Below are positions 12,571 to 23,765 of a stretch of 64,000 nt of DNA, one piece after another. Position numbers and translations under genes: made by a program. Origin of the DNA: Diphasiastrum complanatum (lineage: Eukaryota > Streptophyta > Lycopodiopsida > Lycopodiales > Lycopodiaceae); assembly GCA_029204225.1 (NCBI GenBank), contig CM055103.1, forward strand, positions 57,401,705 through 57,465,704. The letters are read 5' to 3'. Every line of letters starts with the position of its first letter. The stretch's first letter is position 1. Below the pieces are notes generated by a model. The model did not search any database. It saw nothing but the letters and a program-made list of their open reading frames with translations, and was not told where the DNA came from.

Positions 12571-13320
12571 TCAGGCTAAATCAAGAGCTAATTTTCAACA
12601 AGTATGCAAATCATCATTGTGAAGAGCAAGCAAAAGCTTCAGAATGTGCTACTAGACCAAGGTAAAGTTAAAGCCATGTTTGTTTCTTAGGATTGATTCA
12701 AGGAGATATACAAACCACTTGAACAAGCCTTAGGGTGGGGTTAAATGGTTACCTTAAAACCACAAGGAACCCAAAGCAAGGGAGGCCATAGTAAGGGCAC
12801 GAGAGAAGCACACTCCACCTACCACCAATTTGACTTCGATTACTAATTAATCAACTTAGACTTTGGGCCTTTTTACATTATTTTATTTACATGGCCCAAG
12901 TCTATTTTATTCCATGATCCACTATTTTACATGTGCTCATTGGGTTGTGGACTTACACTCGTAGGATGCCACAGCCCTCGCACATTATTTTCTATTTTAT
13001 GGGCTTGTTTATTTATTTACGGAAAATACCCTCAATAACCATCTCCATGATTCAAGGAATTTGGTCCTATAATTTAAGAATTATGACCAAACAAACCTAA
13101 CTATCCCTATAATGATATCTAACCTATTTGTGGTAGCCTACACACGTGGCAACTTTGATTCACACGTGTGGGACATGAATCCAATCGATAATTTGAACCT
13201 GCTTTGAACCACCTTATTGGTGTTAGGCGATTGAACTCAACACCTTTTGGGGTGTATGAGTTCTCACCATAAAAAAAAAACAATGAACTATTGTAACAAT
13301 AGATTCAAACTATTGAATTC
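12571..13320. other. Non-coding stretch
   Basis: Low-complexity AT-rich sequence with several ATTTTATTTAC-like strings. No ORF with coding character and no clear repeat boundary was seen. Confidence 0.3.
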
Positions 13321-13324
13321 AGAA

Positions 13325-13495
13325 ATTTTTTTAGATCATTTGACCCTTTTTGCCACAATAAAAGCACTTGAGTTTAGAATTATTCTTCTTACCACCATAA
13401 GAGAATGTTGCCTCACCTTGCCCTTGATCCATGGTACTCTTATTGTTGAAGTTCCACTTGCTTTTCTACTTTGCCATTGCTTTTCATAAAAAATG
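13325..13495 (-). pseudogene. Copia gag fragment, antisense
   Basis: Read on the minus strand, this encodes a gag tail ending in a damaged zinc knuckle, CFYCGKKGQMI, in which the expected His is Gln. An upstream basic stretch with KWNFNNKS and GEATFSYGGKK supports a copia gag. It abuts, head to head, the plus-strand copia relic that starts near 13520, so it is a separate insertion or a rearranged piece. Confidence 0.65.
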
Positions 13496-13519
13496 CCTCT
13501 TCATCTCCAACATTGGTAG

Positions 13520-15148
13520 ACGTAGGACCACGTGGGATGGAAAAGGATTCCTAAGAAATCCAAGGATGATGATGGCGAGGGAGAGTCGTCATCAAAAGGG
13601 AAAAAGAAGAAGAAAGGCAAATGCTACTATTGCCACAACTGGGTCATTGGGCACGTGAGTGTTACAAGAAGAAAGCGGACATAAAGGCGGGAAAGACAAC
13701 TCAACGAGGCAACATTGCCGAAGATGATGGAGAAGATGACGAAACAAGTGTCTTCTCATCGGCATTGGCATCCCAAGTTGATGATGGTGCCAGATGGTTC
13801 ATAGATTCAGGCACCACAAGGCATATGACCGGGAAACATGATTGGTTTGAGAAACTCTCACCAATCCATGATGGGGATAAGGTCACTCAAGCCAATGGGG
13901 AGGAATGCCAAATACAGGGTGTGGGCAATGTACCTGTACAGTTTCTTGATGGTAAAATTAAGAACATCCCTAATGTGCTTTATGTTCCTGGACTCAAAAA
14001 GAGTTTGCTTTCTGTTGGTGTAATGGCAAATCAACATCTTAAGGTTGAATTTGTCAAGGATGGATGCCTTATGAGGGATATGAACCACGACCATAAAGTG
14101 GTGGCGAAGGGTTATAGAGATAGTAACTGTGGCCTTTATAAATTGGATGCTGCAAAACCACAAGAATGTGGTTTGGCTATCTCAACAGCATCTCAATCTG
14201 AGTTGTGGCACAGAAGACTTGGTCATTTGAACTATGGGAGTTTGAGATTGATGGCGAAGCTGAATATGGTAATAGGGTTACCGACATTGCAGGATGATCA
14301 TGATGCAATATGTGAAGGATGCGTCATGGGAAAGCATCATAGGGAGACATTCAAGAAAGGCGGAGCTGCAAGAGCTAAGAAACCGCTGGAACTCATTCAC
14401 AGCGACCTGTGCGGCCCAATGAAGACCATGTCATTGGGGAAAGCATATTATTTTATGACTTTCATAGATGATTACTCTAGGAGGACATGGATTTATTTCT
14501 TGAAGAAGAAATCTGACGCTTTTACTCGCTTCAAGGAGTTCAAGACTTTGGTAGAGAACCAACTGGATGCATGGCACGATAGCAAAGCATAAGGCACGCC
14601 TAGTAGTGAAGGGTTATGAGCAAAGCAAAGGAATTGACTATGAAGAGACATTTGCTCCAGTGGCTAAGTGGACTACGCTACGCCTTATCATTGCCTTAGC
14701 ATCTCATTTTGGGTGGAAGATCAATCAAATGGATGTGAAGTCCGCATTTTTTAATGGTGACTTAGAGGAAGAAGTTTACATGGTCCAACCGCAGGGCTTC
14801 ATAGCAAAAGGGCAAGAACAGAAGGTATGTAAACTACACAAAGCACTTTATGGCCTTAAGCAAGCGCCACGCGCATGGTATGGACGCATTGACAATTACT
14901 TTCTTTCTCATGGGTTTGTAAGAACAAATTCAGATCCAAATCTTTATGTTCTTATAAATCATAACAACATTGCCTTGATTGTACTTTACGTTGATGATAT
15001 CATTATCACGGGCAATGACAAGAGCCTCACTCGTTCTATCAAAACAAACTTATGCAAGCAGTTTGAGATGACAGATTTAGATCTTATGCACTATTGCTTG
15101 GGTGTCGAAGTATGGCAAACTAGCAGTGATATCAGGTTATGTCAAAAC
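13520..15148 (+). pseudogene. Truncated copia gag-PR-INT-RT, split by a nested element
   Basis: The relic starts inside gag just before the zinc knuckle (frameshifted) and continues with a protease that keeps WFIDSG. The integrase zinc finger has LWHRRLGHLNYG and CEGCVMGKHH, and the first catalytic Asp is kept (LIHSDLCGPM). At about 14570 the integrase core jumps directly into reverse transcriptase, losing the rest of integrase and the linker. The join is at a short shared GGATG. RT runs to RLCQN with YVDD intact, then stops at 15148 where the minus-strand element begins. About 20 bases of continuation (QNKYAGE) are found beyond that element at 21126-21145. Sequence is very close to the nested element, so both are one family. 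Confidence 0.9.
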
Positions 15149-15398
15149 AGTTAAGAAAACACAATTGAAAACACCCGACCGGATCAATCACCACAACACA
15201 ACATCAAGTGCAACAAGAATTCAGAATTGCTCAATTCAAACTATATATTACCAACTGCTTGTAATTGCAAAGATGAGTTTCTTAAAAACACTCAAAGGGC
15301 TAGTAAAAGAAAGATGGCCTGGTAACTCTAGAACTAAGCACACGTGGTGCCGTCGAAATAGGAAAGCACTGTATAAGTCGATCATTGCTATTTTAACT
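15149..15398 (-). repeat. 3' LTR of nested copia element
   Basis: 250 bp, direct repeat of 20876-21125. On the element strand it starts AGTTAAAATAGC directly after the polypurine tract and ends CTTAACT at the target duplication AAAAC. Confidence 0.93.
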
Positions 15399-15489
15399 CT
15401 CTCCCTCAATGATCAACGTCACTTTTTATTTTAGATTATACTCTATTCATGGAACATACCTCCATGATAGCATCACAAGTAAAAGCATT

Positions 15490-16440
15490 TTACATAACTT
15501 GGTCAAGTTTGGCTCTAAAAGTTTCATCTTTACTTAAGGCTTTTGTAAATATATCAGCAACTTGTAACAACGTAGAACAATGTACAATACCTATGTCTTC
15601 AGATTGTAATTTTTCATGCACAAAGTGATATTTTGCTTCGATATGTTTTGTCCTTGCATGAAATATTGGATTTTTAGCCAATTGTATTCCGCTTTGACGG
15701 TCACAGAAAATAACAGTGGGATCTACCTGCTTCATGCCAATCTCACATAACAACTTATGTAGCCAAATAGCTTCCTAGGTAGCAGAACTCAACGCTTTAT
15801 ATTCGGCTTCTGTGGAAGAAAGAGAAATAGTATCTTGCTTCTTGCTAGACCATGAAAAACAGCCGCTACCAAAATTGAAGGTATAACATGTTGTTGACTT
15901 TCTATCATCTATACTTCCAGCCCAATCAGCGTCAACATAACCTTGCAACTTAGGTAAAGCACTTTGTCTTTTGTAGACTAGACCAAGATTCGGTATACCT
16001 TTTGCATACCTCAAAATCCTTTTTGCAGCTTTCCAATGGTTCATAGTGGGTGATGACATGAATTGGCTAATCAAACTTACAGCATAGCAGATATCAGGAC
16101 GTGTAGTCATAAGATATATTAAACTTTCAACTAGTTGACAAAATAGTGTAGCATCAACATGTGCACTATCATCAATACGAGATAATTTCTTACCAGTTTC
16201 ACAAGGGGTGATGGAATGTTTGCACCCTGTCATGTGAAATCTCTCCAATATCTCGCCTGCATACTTGTTTTGACATAACCTGATATCACTGCTACTTTGC
16301 CATACTTCGACACCCAAGCAATAGTGCATAAGATCTAAATCTGTCATCTCAAATTGCTTGCACAAGTTGGCTTTGATAGAATGAGTAAGGTTCTCATCAT
16401 TGCCAGTGATAATGATATCATCAACGTAAAGTACAATCAA
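15490..16440 (-). pseudogene. RT end and RNase H of nested copia element
   Basis: Two reading frames separated by a stop near 15775 cover this part. The upstream one (16440-15775) begins at the palm box VLYVDDIIITG and runs into RNase H, with DADWAGS and SSTEAEY motifs that carry RNase H catalytic acids. The downstream one (15753-15490) holds the C-terminal DRQSGIQLAKNP and ADIFTKAL blocks. Together they are a normal-length copia RNase H with one break. Confidence 0.88.
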
Positions 16441-16515
16441 GGCAATGATGTCATCATTTATAAGAACATAAAGATTTGGATCTGAATTTGTTCTTACAAA
16501 TCGATGTGAAAGAAA

Positions 16516-17271
16516 TTAACTGTCAATGCATCCATACCATGCGCGTGGTGCTTGCTTAAGGCCATAAAGTGCTTTGCGTAGTTTACATACTTTCTGTTCT
16601 TGCTCTTTTGCCATGAAGCCCTGCGGTTGGACCATGTAAACTTCTTCTTCTAAGTCGCCATTCAAAAATGCAGACTTCACATCCATTTGATGGATTTTCC
16701 ACCCAAAATGAGATGCTAAGGCAATGATAAGGCGTAGCGTAGTCCACTTAGCCACTGGAGCAAATGTCTCTTCATAGTCAATTCCTTTGCTTTGCTCATA
16801 ACCCTTCACTACTAGGTGTGCCTTATACTTTGCTATTGTGCCATCCGCATGAAACTTTGTTCTAAACACCCATTTGTTATCAATGGGTTTCTTTCCAAGT
16901 GGTAGATCAACCAACTCCCATGTATCATGTCTTTGGATGGATTCTATCCCTTCTTCCATTGCCCTTTGCCACACTTTGTGACCTTTTGCCTCATCAAAGG
17001 TTGATGGCCCTCGACACTTCAAAATGTCAGTCATTAGGGCATAGTTCACATGATAACGATCGGGAGACTTCCTTTCTCGTGTTGATCTTCTCACTTCACT
17101 TTGTGTGCTAGATCTTGTTTGATTTAGCTTTGCGTCCTTCATGATCTTTTCATACCATTTTGGTATCTTAGATTCAGGTTGTATACTACGTGGAGAGTAC
17201 GTATCCCAAGGAGTGTCCAAGTAATGTCTCTTACTTCCAACCGGTTTCTCCTTCATTGCTCCTATTGGCAA
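16516..17271 (-). pseudogene. Linker and reverse transcriptase of nested copia element
   Basis: The frame begins in the integrase-RT linker and enters RT at the usual W-x-x-A-M-x-E-x-x-S region, followed by KARLVVKGYEQ, FAPVAKW, MDVKSAFLNGDL and YGLKQAPRAWYG. The YVDD box lies in the next frame downstream, after a stop at about 16515. Upstream, integrase ends in another frame at 17323. Membership in the copia RT family is secure. Confidence 0.88.
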
Positions 17272-17322
17272 GTACCTCCCCCTAGGCTCTTGAATAGGTG
17301 GTGTTCTTTCATATTCGCCCTC

Positions 17323-18336
17323 TCAACTTTCGTCTTCATGTGCATCATTTTGTGGAGCATCTTCTTCATTTTCTTCCTCCAGAATTGTGGGAAGTCTCTT
17401 GATGCTTTCACCTCTTGCATGGTCTTCATCTTCATACCTATGCGTTTCATCAAAGATCACATCTTTGCTAATGTGAATCTTGTTCATTACAGGATCAAAA
17501 CACCTGTAAGCTTTCGTTCTTTCATCATAACTGACGAAGATACACTTGATTGCTTTGGCATCAAGTTTATTTCGCTCCTCCTTTGGCACATGTACATAGG
17601 CCTTACATCCAATGACACGAAATTTGTCGATTTTTGGCTTTATTCCAGTAAATGCTTCTTCAGGAGTCACATTTGGAACCGCAACTGTAGGGCTCCTGTT
17701 TTGCAAGAACGTTGCCGCACTGCACGCTTCCGACCAAAGTGAATGGTTCAAGCCCATTTGCTTCATCATGGAGCGTGCACTCTCCATAATAGTTCTGTTT
17801 TTCCTTTCAGCTACACCATTACTATGCGGCATGTGTGACTGTGTGAATTGTCTTTTAATGTCGTGTTCTTTGCAAAGGTCTTCAAAATCATCAGATTTGT
17901 ATTCACCCCCTCTATCAGATCTTAGCACTTTTATGCGTGCATCTAGTTGGTTCTCTACCAAAGTTTTGAACTCCTTGAAACAAGCAAAAGCGTCAGATTT
18001 CTTCTTCAAGAAATAAATCCATGTCCTCCTAGAGTAATCATCTATGAAAGTCATAAAATAATATGCTTTCCCCAACGACATGGTCTTCATTGGGCCGCAC
18101 AGGTCGCTGTGAATTAGTTCCAGCGGTTTCTTAGCTCTTGCAGCTCCACCTTTCTTGAATGTCTCTCTGTGATGCTTTCCCATGATGCATCCTTCACATA
18201 TTGCATGGTGATCATCCTGCAATGCTGGTAACCCTATTTCCATCTTCAGCTTCGCCATCAATCTCAAGCTCCCATAGTTCAAATGACCAAGTCTTCTGTG
18301 CCACAACTCGGATTGAGATGTTGTTGAGATAGCCAA
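17323..18336 (-). pseudogene. Integrase of nested copia element
   Basis: A 337-codon open frame holds the HHCC zinc finger (LWHRRLGHLNYG, CEGCIMGKHH) and a complete DDE core: Asp in HSDLCGPM, Asp in RSDRGGEY and Glu in VAERKNR. The C-terminal PEEAFTG and VPKEERNKLD blocks are also present. This is the only catalytic domain of the element without an obvious inactivating change. A stop lies between protease and integrase near 18345. Confidence 0.9.
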
Positions 18337-18348
18337 ACCATATTCACC

Positions 18349-18888
18349 TTATTTTGCAGCATCCAGTTTATAAAGGCCACAGTTATTATCTCTATAACCC
18401 TTCGCCACCACTTTGTGGTTATGGTTCGTATCCTTCATAAGGCATCCATCCTTGACAAATTCAACTTTAGGATGTTGATTTGCCATCACACCAACAAAAA
18501 GCAAATTCTTTTTGAATCCAGGAACATAAAGTACATTAGGGATATTTTTAATTTTGCCATCAAGAAATTGCACAGGTACATTGACCACACCCTGTATCTG
18601 GCATTCCTCTCCATTGGCTTGAGTGACCTTATCCCCATCATGGATTGGTGAGAAGTTCTCAAACCAATCATGTTTTTCGGTCATATGCCTTGTGGCACCT
18701 GAACCTATGAACCATCTAGCACCATCATCAACTTGGGATGCCAATGCCGATGAGAAAACACTTGTTTCGTCATCTTCTCCATCATCTTTGGCAATGTTGA
18801 CTTGTTGAGTCACTTTTCCCGCCTTTATGTCTGCTTTCTTCTTATAACACTCGCATGCCAATGGCCCGGTTTGTGGCAATAGTAACAT
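18349..18888 (-). pseudogene. Protease region of nested copia element, active site lost
   Basis: The frame covers the end of the zinc knuckle and the aspartic protease. The catalytic motif reads WFIGSGATRHM, so the Asp of the family motif D-S/T-G is replaced by Gly. The sister copy at 13.8 kb keeps WFIDSG. The downstream NVLYVPG block is intact. Without the Asp, the retropepsin could not cleave. Confidence 0.88.
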
Positions 18889-19615
18889 TTTTTTTTCTTT
18901 TCCTTTTTTCCTTTTGATGACGATTCTCCTTCGTCATCATCATCCCTGGATTTTTTAGGAATCCTTTTCCATCCTTTCTGCTTGCCTTTAGCAAGCAAGG
19001 CTTGATCCTCCTGTGGGGTTTGTCTTGGCTTCACCATTTCGCGACGCTGCTCTTCTTGCAACTTGATTCCGTGGAACTCTTCAAAAGTAGGCAACCTCTC
19101 CCTCGAAGCAATGCCGCTCACAAACATATGTAGCCCTTCCGAGACACTGCTCATTGTGGTATGTACCAATTCAATATCTCTGATTGGTTTTCCAATCGCC
19201 ACAAGTTGATCTTCACCTCCTTTATCCTGGTGATGAAGGATCCCACTGATTCATTTTCTTCCATCCTTACTGTGTTCAATCTCGACTTCAAGAACATGGC
19301 TCGAGCTGGATTGCAAGTTTGAAATTGCATTCTAAGAGCTTCCCAAGCTCCCCTAGTCGTCGTGGCATCACTTATGTGAGTGATCACATGTTCTTTCACT
19401 GAAAGATTGATCAAGGATAATGCTCTCTGTGCCTTTTTATCAAAGGCCCTTATGTCATCTGGAGTGGTATTTGGTCGGACTTCAATACCTGCCACTATTT
19501 CCCACAACTCTTTTTCCATCAAAATGCTCTTCATTTTGAATTTCCAGATGTTGTAGTTAGAAGCCCCATCAAGTTTGCTTGCATCGCCCAAAATTGCCTC
19601 ATTGATGTTTGCCAT
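18846..19615 (-). pseudogene. Gag of nested copia element
   Basis: The first frame (19615-19151) starts MANINEAIL and has the copia gag core: YNIWKFKMKSIL, then TTRGAWEALRMQF and FLKSRLNTVRM. A frameshift near 19190 moves to the frame ending at 18825, which carries the basic tail and the zinc knuckle CYYCHKPGHW. A second frameshift falls within that knuckle. The leader from the primer site to this start is about 1.25 kb. Confidence 0.88.
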
Positions 19616-20862
19616 CTTCGAACTGCTTAAGACTTCACCTATAGGCTATAAAGTGTATGCTAGAGCCAACCGTGATGTCAAAAATCGATAATAATGACCT
19701 GCAATTTTTAGCTTACCAGGCCACCCGTCGCTTTTTCGCCAAACTGGCGTCGTTTTCCAAAATGCTTCACGTCACCAACTCCCAAGTTCATGCCTAGTGG
19801 AATGGTGAAATCACTTCTGACGCACTCCGAACACTTTCTCCACGGCAATCACTCTGTTTTGGTGTACCGTACTTGTAGGTACAGTCAGGGTGCCCTTCGT
19901 TTGGAGGCCATAGCCTTTCGTTTGGTCAAAATAGGCTAAAGGATGTGAAAATAAGGGCAATTTGGATTTTTGAACTGTTTCTTCAGTGTGAAGAAACTTC
20001 ACCCTTCAAAGACTTGGGACCCAACAATTTTTTCAGTTTGAAGATTTTTAATGAAGTTGCAATGCACTTTGCACTTCAGACCCCTTCAAACTTTTTCACT
20101 TCAATCCAACGGATCCTTTAGATCCAACAACCCACCTGTTGTGAAATGACCATTGTCGATTTGTATGAATCAAGATCGGACAGCTGTCAACGCATTTGTG
20201 CGTTGATCAAAGGCCTTCGAAGCACTGAACACTTCGGGCCGCTAGCTGGTGATCAGGACTGAGCGCGCGATAGCTCCCGCGACCTCTCCTCCTCCTCTCT
20301 CTCTTCCAGCGATGGAGTTTTCTCTCTCCTTCACGGGCTATGGCAGCTCCTCATGAATCGCACTAGATGCCTTCCTCCTCCACGGCCAGTCGCGGCCTCC
20401 CTACCACTAAATTGCGCTACCAGGGCGCCCATTCACAGCCTCTCACAGCTTTGAAAACGTCCTCCTACAAGGAGATATCTCTGATTTTGTCCCTTGAAAC
20501 CCTAGCAATTTTGAAGAGAAGAATATACTGAGCTTTACTCAGGCTTTCCTTGAGCTTTCCTTTGCAGCTCCTAGCTGACTGAGGTCGCCCTACTGTAGGT
20601 TATCTTCTGCTCCAAACCGCTCTTCAAACGGTATTCGATTGGATTCAAACCAATCACAAATGCCAAGCAACCCTCCAGAAGAATTTTTCAGCTTCAAACT
20701 TGCTTGCTTTTTTATTCAACCAACCATTCCCTGTCTCTGAATCCTTTTTACAGTTTTGAGCCGTTCCACGAATCTCCAGTGACTCGGTTTTGTGCTTCCT
20801 AGCCAACAAACCGTCGTGAATTCACAGCTCTCTGTTCTTGTCCGATGATTCCAACCACCAAG

Positions 20863-20875
20863 GGCTCTGATACCA
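20863..20875 (-). promoter_or_regulatory. Primer-binding site of nested copia element
   Basis: On the element strand the sequence is TGGTATCAGAGCC, the standard plant initiator-Met tRNA primer site. It directly touches the LTR end ...CTTAACT, which fixes the LTR boundary. Confidence 0.92.
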
Positions 20876-21125
20876 AGTTAAGAAAACACAATTGAAAACA
20901 CCCGACCGGATCAATCACCACAGCACAACGTCAAGTGCAACAAGAATTCAGAATTGCTCAATTTAAACTGTATATTACCAACTGCTTGTAAGTACAAAGA
21001 TGAGTTCCTTAAAAACACTCAAAGGGCTCGTAAAAGAAAGATGGCCCGATAACTCTAGAACTAACCACACGTGGTGCCGTCGAAATAGGAAAGCACTGTA
21101 TAAGTCGATCATTGCTATTTTAACT
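20876..21125 (-). repeat. 5' LTR of nested copia element
   Basis: 250 bp, direct repeat of 15149-15398. Its outer edge at 21125 is followed by the target duplication AAAAC, and then by the rest of the interrupted host element (AAGTATGCGGGCGAG). Confidence 0.93.
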
Positions 21126-21145
21126 AAAACAAGTATGCGGGCGAG

Positions 21146-22739
21146 AGTCTATGCCTCATAAGATTATGTACAACCTCCTACCTCCTTGAGAGGCTCATTT
21201 GCAATATTCATCTTGATGATGGGTAAAGACCTCTTGGCCTTTCTTTAATAAATTATTTGATCTTGGATAATATCATGATCCTCTTCAATTACTAACACAA
21301 TATCACTTGATCCTGTGAAATTTCGCACATGTGGGAATGCCCTAAAATGTGTGATTGATTTCTTAAGCAAGCTTATGCACTTGTTGATGGATTCTAGATT
21401 GAATTCCAAGATCTAGATCAAAAAACCAAGGCATAGAGACAAAGATAGATGAATTTGTTGATGAACAAAGTAGATACACTTGAAAGGAAGTGCTTCTTGA
21501 GAAAACTAAGTAAAATTAAGCTCCTCTCCTCAAGTAAGAGAGAATAGAGCTAATTCAAAATTGGGTAGAGAGAGAAGGTTAAACAAGCAAATCTCACCAT
21601 ACACAAGTTTGACTCAAAAACTCAACTTGAATTATGATTGGAAAGTGATGTACATATAAAACTCAAGAACCCTCCTTGCATGCTATTGGACCCCTATTCC
21701 TAGCCTCTTTAATGCTATTGGATGAGTGATGCATCCTTCTTGCAATTCTATGAAAGTGATATAAAATTTGGATTTGGCCTCGGTCCACGTCCTAAAGGCC
21801 ATCATAATGAATTGCATATTATTTTTTCTCGAAAAGGCTCACTCGTAGATTCCCTTTGTCATGAGCAAAGGCCCGGCAAGAGTCATCCACTGAGCGACCA
21901 TGCTTGTGCTAGGGAGCATCATGATGTCCATTGTAGTTGGAACACCACAATGGATGACATAATGCGGAGATTGCGAGGTACCAGTAGAAGACATGATGAC
22001 AATAAGGAGAAGACTAAAAATAAGACGCAGGAGTGTATCAGATAGTTGTAGGAAAGTTTTAGAAGGTTTTGGTCATGAAAAAAAAATTGCAAGGGCTCCG
22101 CTAGCACAAGTGAGAAATGAATCGAATTCAACCTTCTTATAGGTGAGTTTGGAGGGTCCATTAGACAAAGTACTAGTTTGGCTTATCAGTTCTGGACAAA
22201 AACCTACAAGCATGTTCAATACTGTGATATTAGCTTCCAAAAATCTCAGCGAAGGTTCTTGACCAAAATAGCAGTCTAACGAACGTTCTAAAGGTCTGGC
22301 GAAGGTTGAACATTTGCCTAAGACCATCCTTTGCCGAGTTCAACCTTCGTCGATGTGCTATAATAAATGCAAATTTTCAGGATCTGAACCTCTGACCAGC
22401 CTAAATCTGGCATTCTGAATCCATCTGGCATGTTGGCGAAGGTTCATAATGATGATTTGATGCTCGGCGAAGGTTCCCCAAATGGCAAAATGCTGAACAT
22501 TTGTCTAAGGCCAGGTATTAATTGGTGAAAAGAACGTTTGCCCAACTCAGTGTGGGTACATCTAAGGTGGATCTTCCCTCTGAAAACTCAACGAACGTTT
22601 TCTATAATTGTAAGTACAAAATATGACCCAAGAAGTGATTTTACGAGTCATTTTCCATAAAGATCTAATTCTTGAGAATACTTTTTTTCAACTTTTTCTG
22701 ATTTGATGACATTTTTTACTTTTGCTCTTCAATCTTTTG

Positions 22740-22780
<41 letters not shown>

Positions 22781-22900
22781 TTTCTTTTTTTACTGTCATT
22801 TCCAAAGAAGAAAATCAATCAAGTAGTGAAAAAAAAAAATTGTAAAACAATAAAACTAAAATCATAGTGTCGAATCATGATGGCTAAACTAGCGGAACAG
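21146..22900. other. Non-coding stretch with a CA microsatellite
   Basis: No supportable gene. A perfect (AC)18 tract lies at about 22743-22778. Several CGAAGGTT words recur between 22240 and 22480 (six or so), which suggests a small degenerate repeat. The rest is unassigned. Confidence 0.35.
22743..22778. repeat. (AC)n microsatellite
   Basis: About 18 uninterrupted AC units. Confidence 0.95.
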
Positions 22901-22904
22901 GCTG

Positions 22905-23765
22905 CCAAAATTTGCATAATCAGCTACCATTTAGTGGAGTGTCAAAGCGTTTTCCATCCAAATGTTCCAAAATAACTGCTCCATAGTTCAGTATTTCTTT
23001 AACTTTGTACGGTCCTTCACCTGTAAACTTCAATTTTCCTTTAATCAGTTTTGTCTTATACATTAGTACTAGATCTCCTTCCTTCAAATACTTTTTGTGT
23101 AATCGGCAATCGTGCCATGCCTTGCGACAGACTTTCTCTGCTGCCAATGCATGAATTGCCATCAATCTAGTTTAAAGTTTTTGTAAAGCCTCATGGTGCA
23201 TCTGTAAGGATTTCGCATCATCCAACCGTTCTGTTGCCGCTATGCATAGGGATGGTACTAAAAATTCAATTGACATAACTGCATCTTGACCGTAGACAAG
23301 CTGGAATGGCATTTGATTCGTACTACCCTTGTAAGCTGTTCTGAATGCCCATTCCCAATCAGAACGACTTGTTTCAACTATTTTCGTCATAATGGTGTAG
23401 AGAATCTTATTGGAAGATTCAGCTTGACCATTACCCCTCGGATAATAGGGAGTATTAAACCGATGAATAATGAAAAATTCTTCCAATAGACACTTTATCA
23501 TTTCATTCACAAAATGTGTTCCACGATTACTTACGATCTCGATAGGACATCCAAATCTGGTAATGACGTTTTCATAGAGAAACTTAGTCGTCGATTTTGC
23601 ATCTGCAACTCGAACTTCTTTTGCTTCAACCCATTTGGTCATATAATCAATTGCAACAATGATATATTGGGCTTGAGATCCTTGTGTCGTAGGATGAATA
23701 GGACCGACATAGTCAAGGCCCCATTTCTCGAATGGTGCTTGTGATAAAACTGGATGTAAGGGTTC
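22905..23765 (-). pseudogene. Ty3/gypsy integrase fragment
   Basis: Minus-strand reading begins with WGLDYVGPIHP, which holds the first catalytic Asp. It continues through IDYMTKWVEA to a block that should read SDRGTHF but reads SNRGTHF, so the second Asp is Asn. The Glu block NGQAESSNK is present. After a break at 23170 the C-terminal GDLVLMYK and KLKFTGEGPYKV motifs of gypsy integrase follow. No protease, RT or RNase H is attached, so it is a truncated relic. Confidence 0.9.

Larger units (their letters stand above)
15149..21125 (-). mobile_element. Nearly complete Ty1/copia retrotransposon, 5977 bp
   Basis: All structural parts are present on the minus strand: 5' LTR 20876-21125, primer site 20863-20875, gag, protease, integrase, RT, RNase H, a polypurine tract GAGGGAGAG ending at 15399, and 3' LTR 15149-15398. 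The element is flanked by AAAAC at 15144-15148 and 21126-21130, a 5-bp target duplication. The LTRs are each 250 bp and differ at about 11 positions by eye (roughly 4%), so the insertion is not recent. LTR ends are AGTTAA...TTAACT rather than TG...CA. Coding is broken in several places, so it is not autonomous now. It sits inside the RT gene of a related copy on the opposite strand. Confidence 0.93.
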
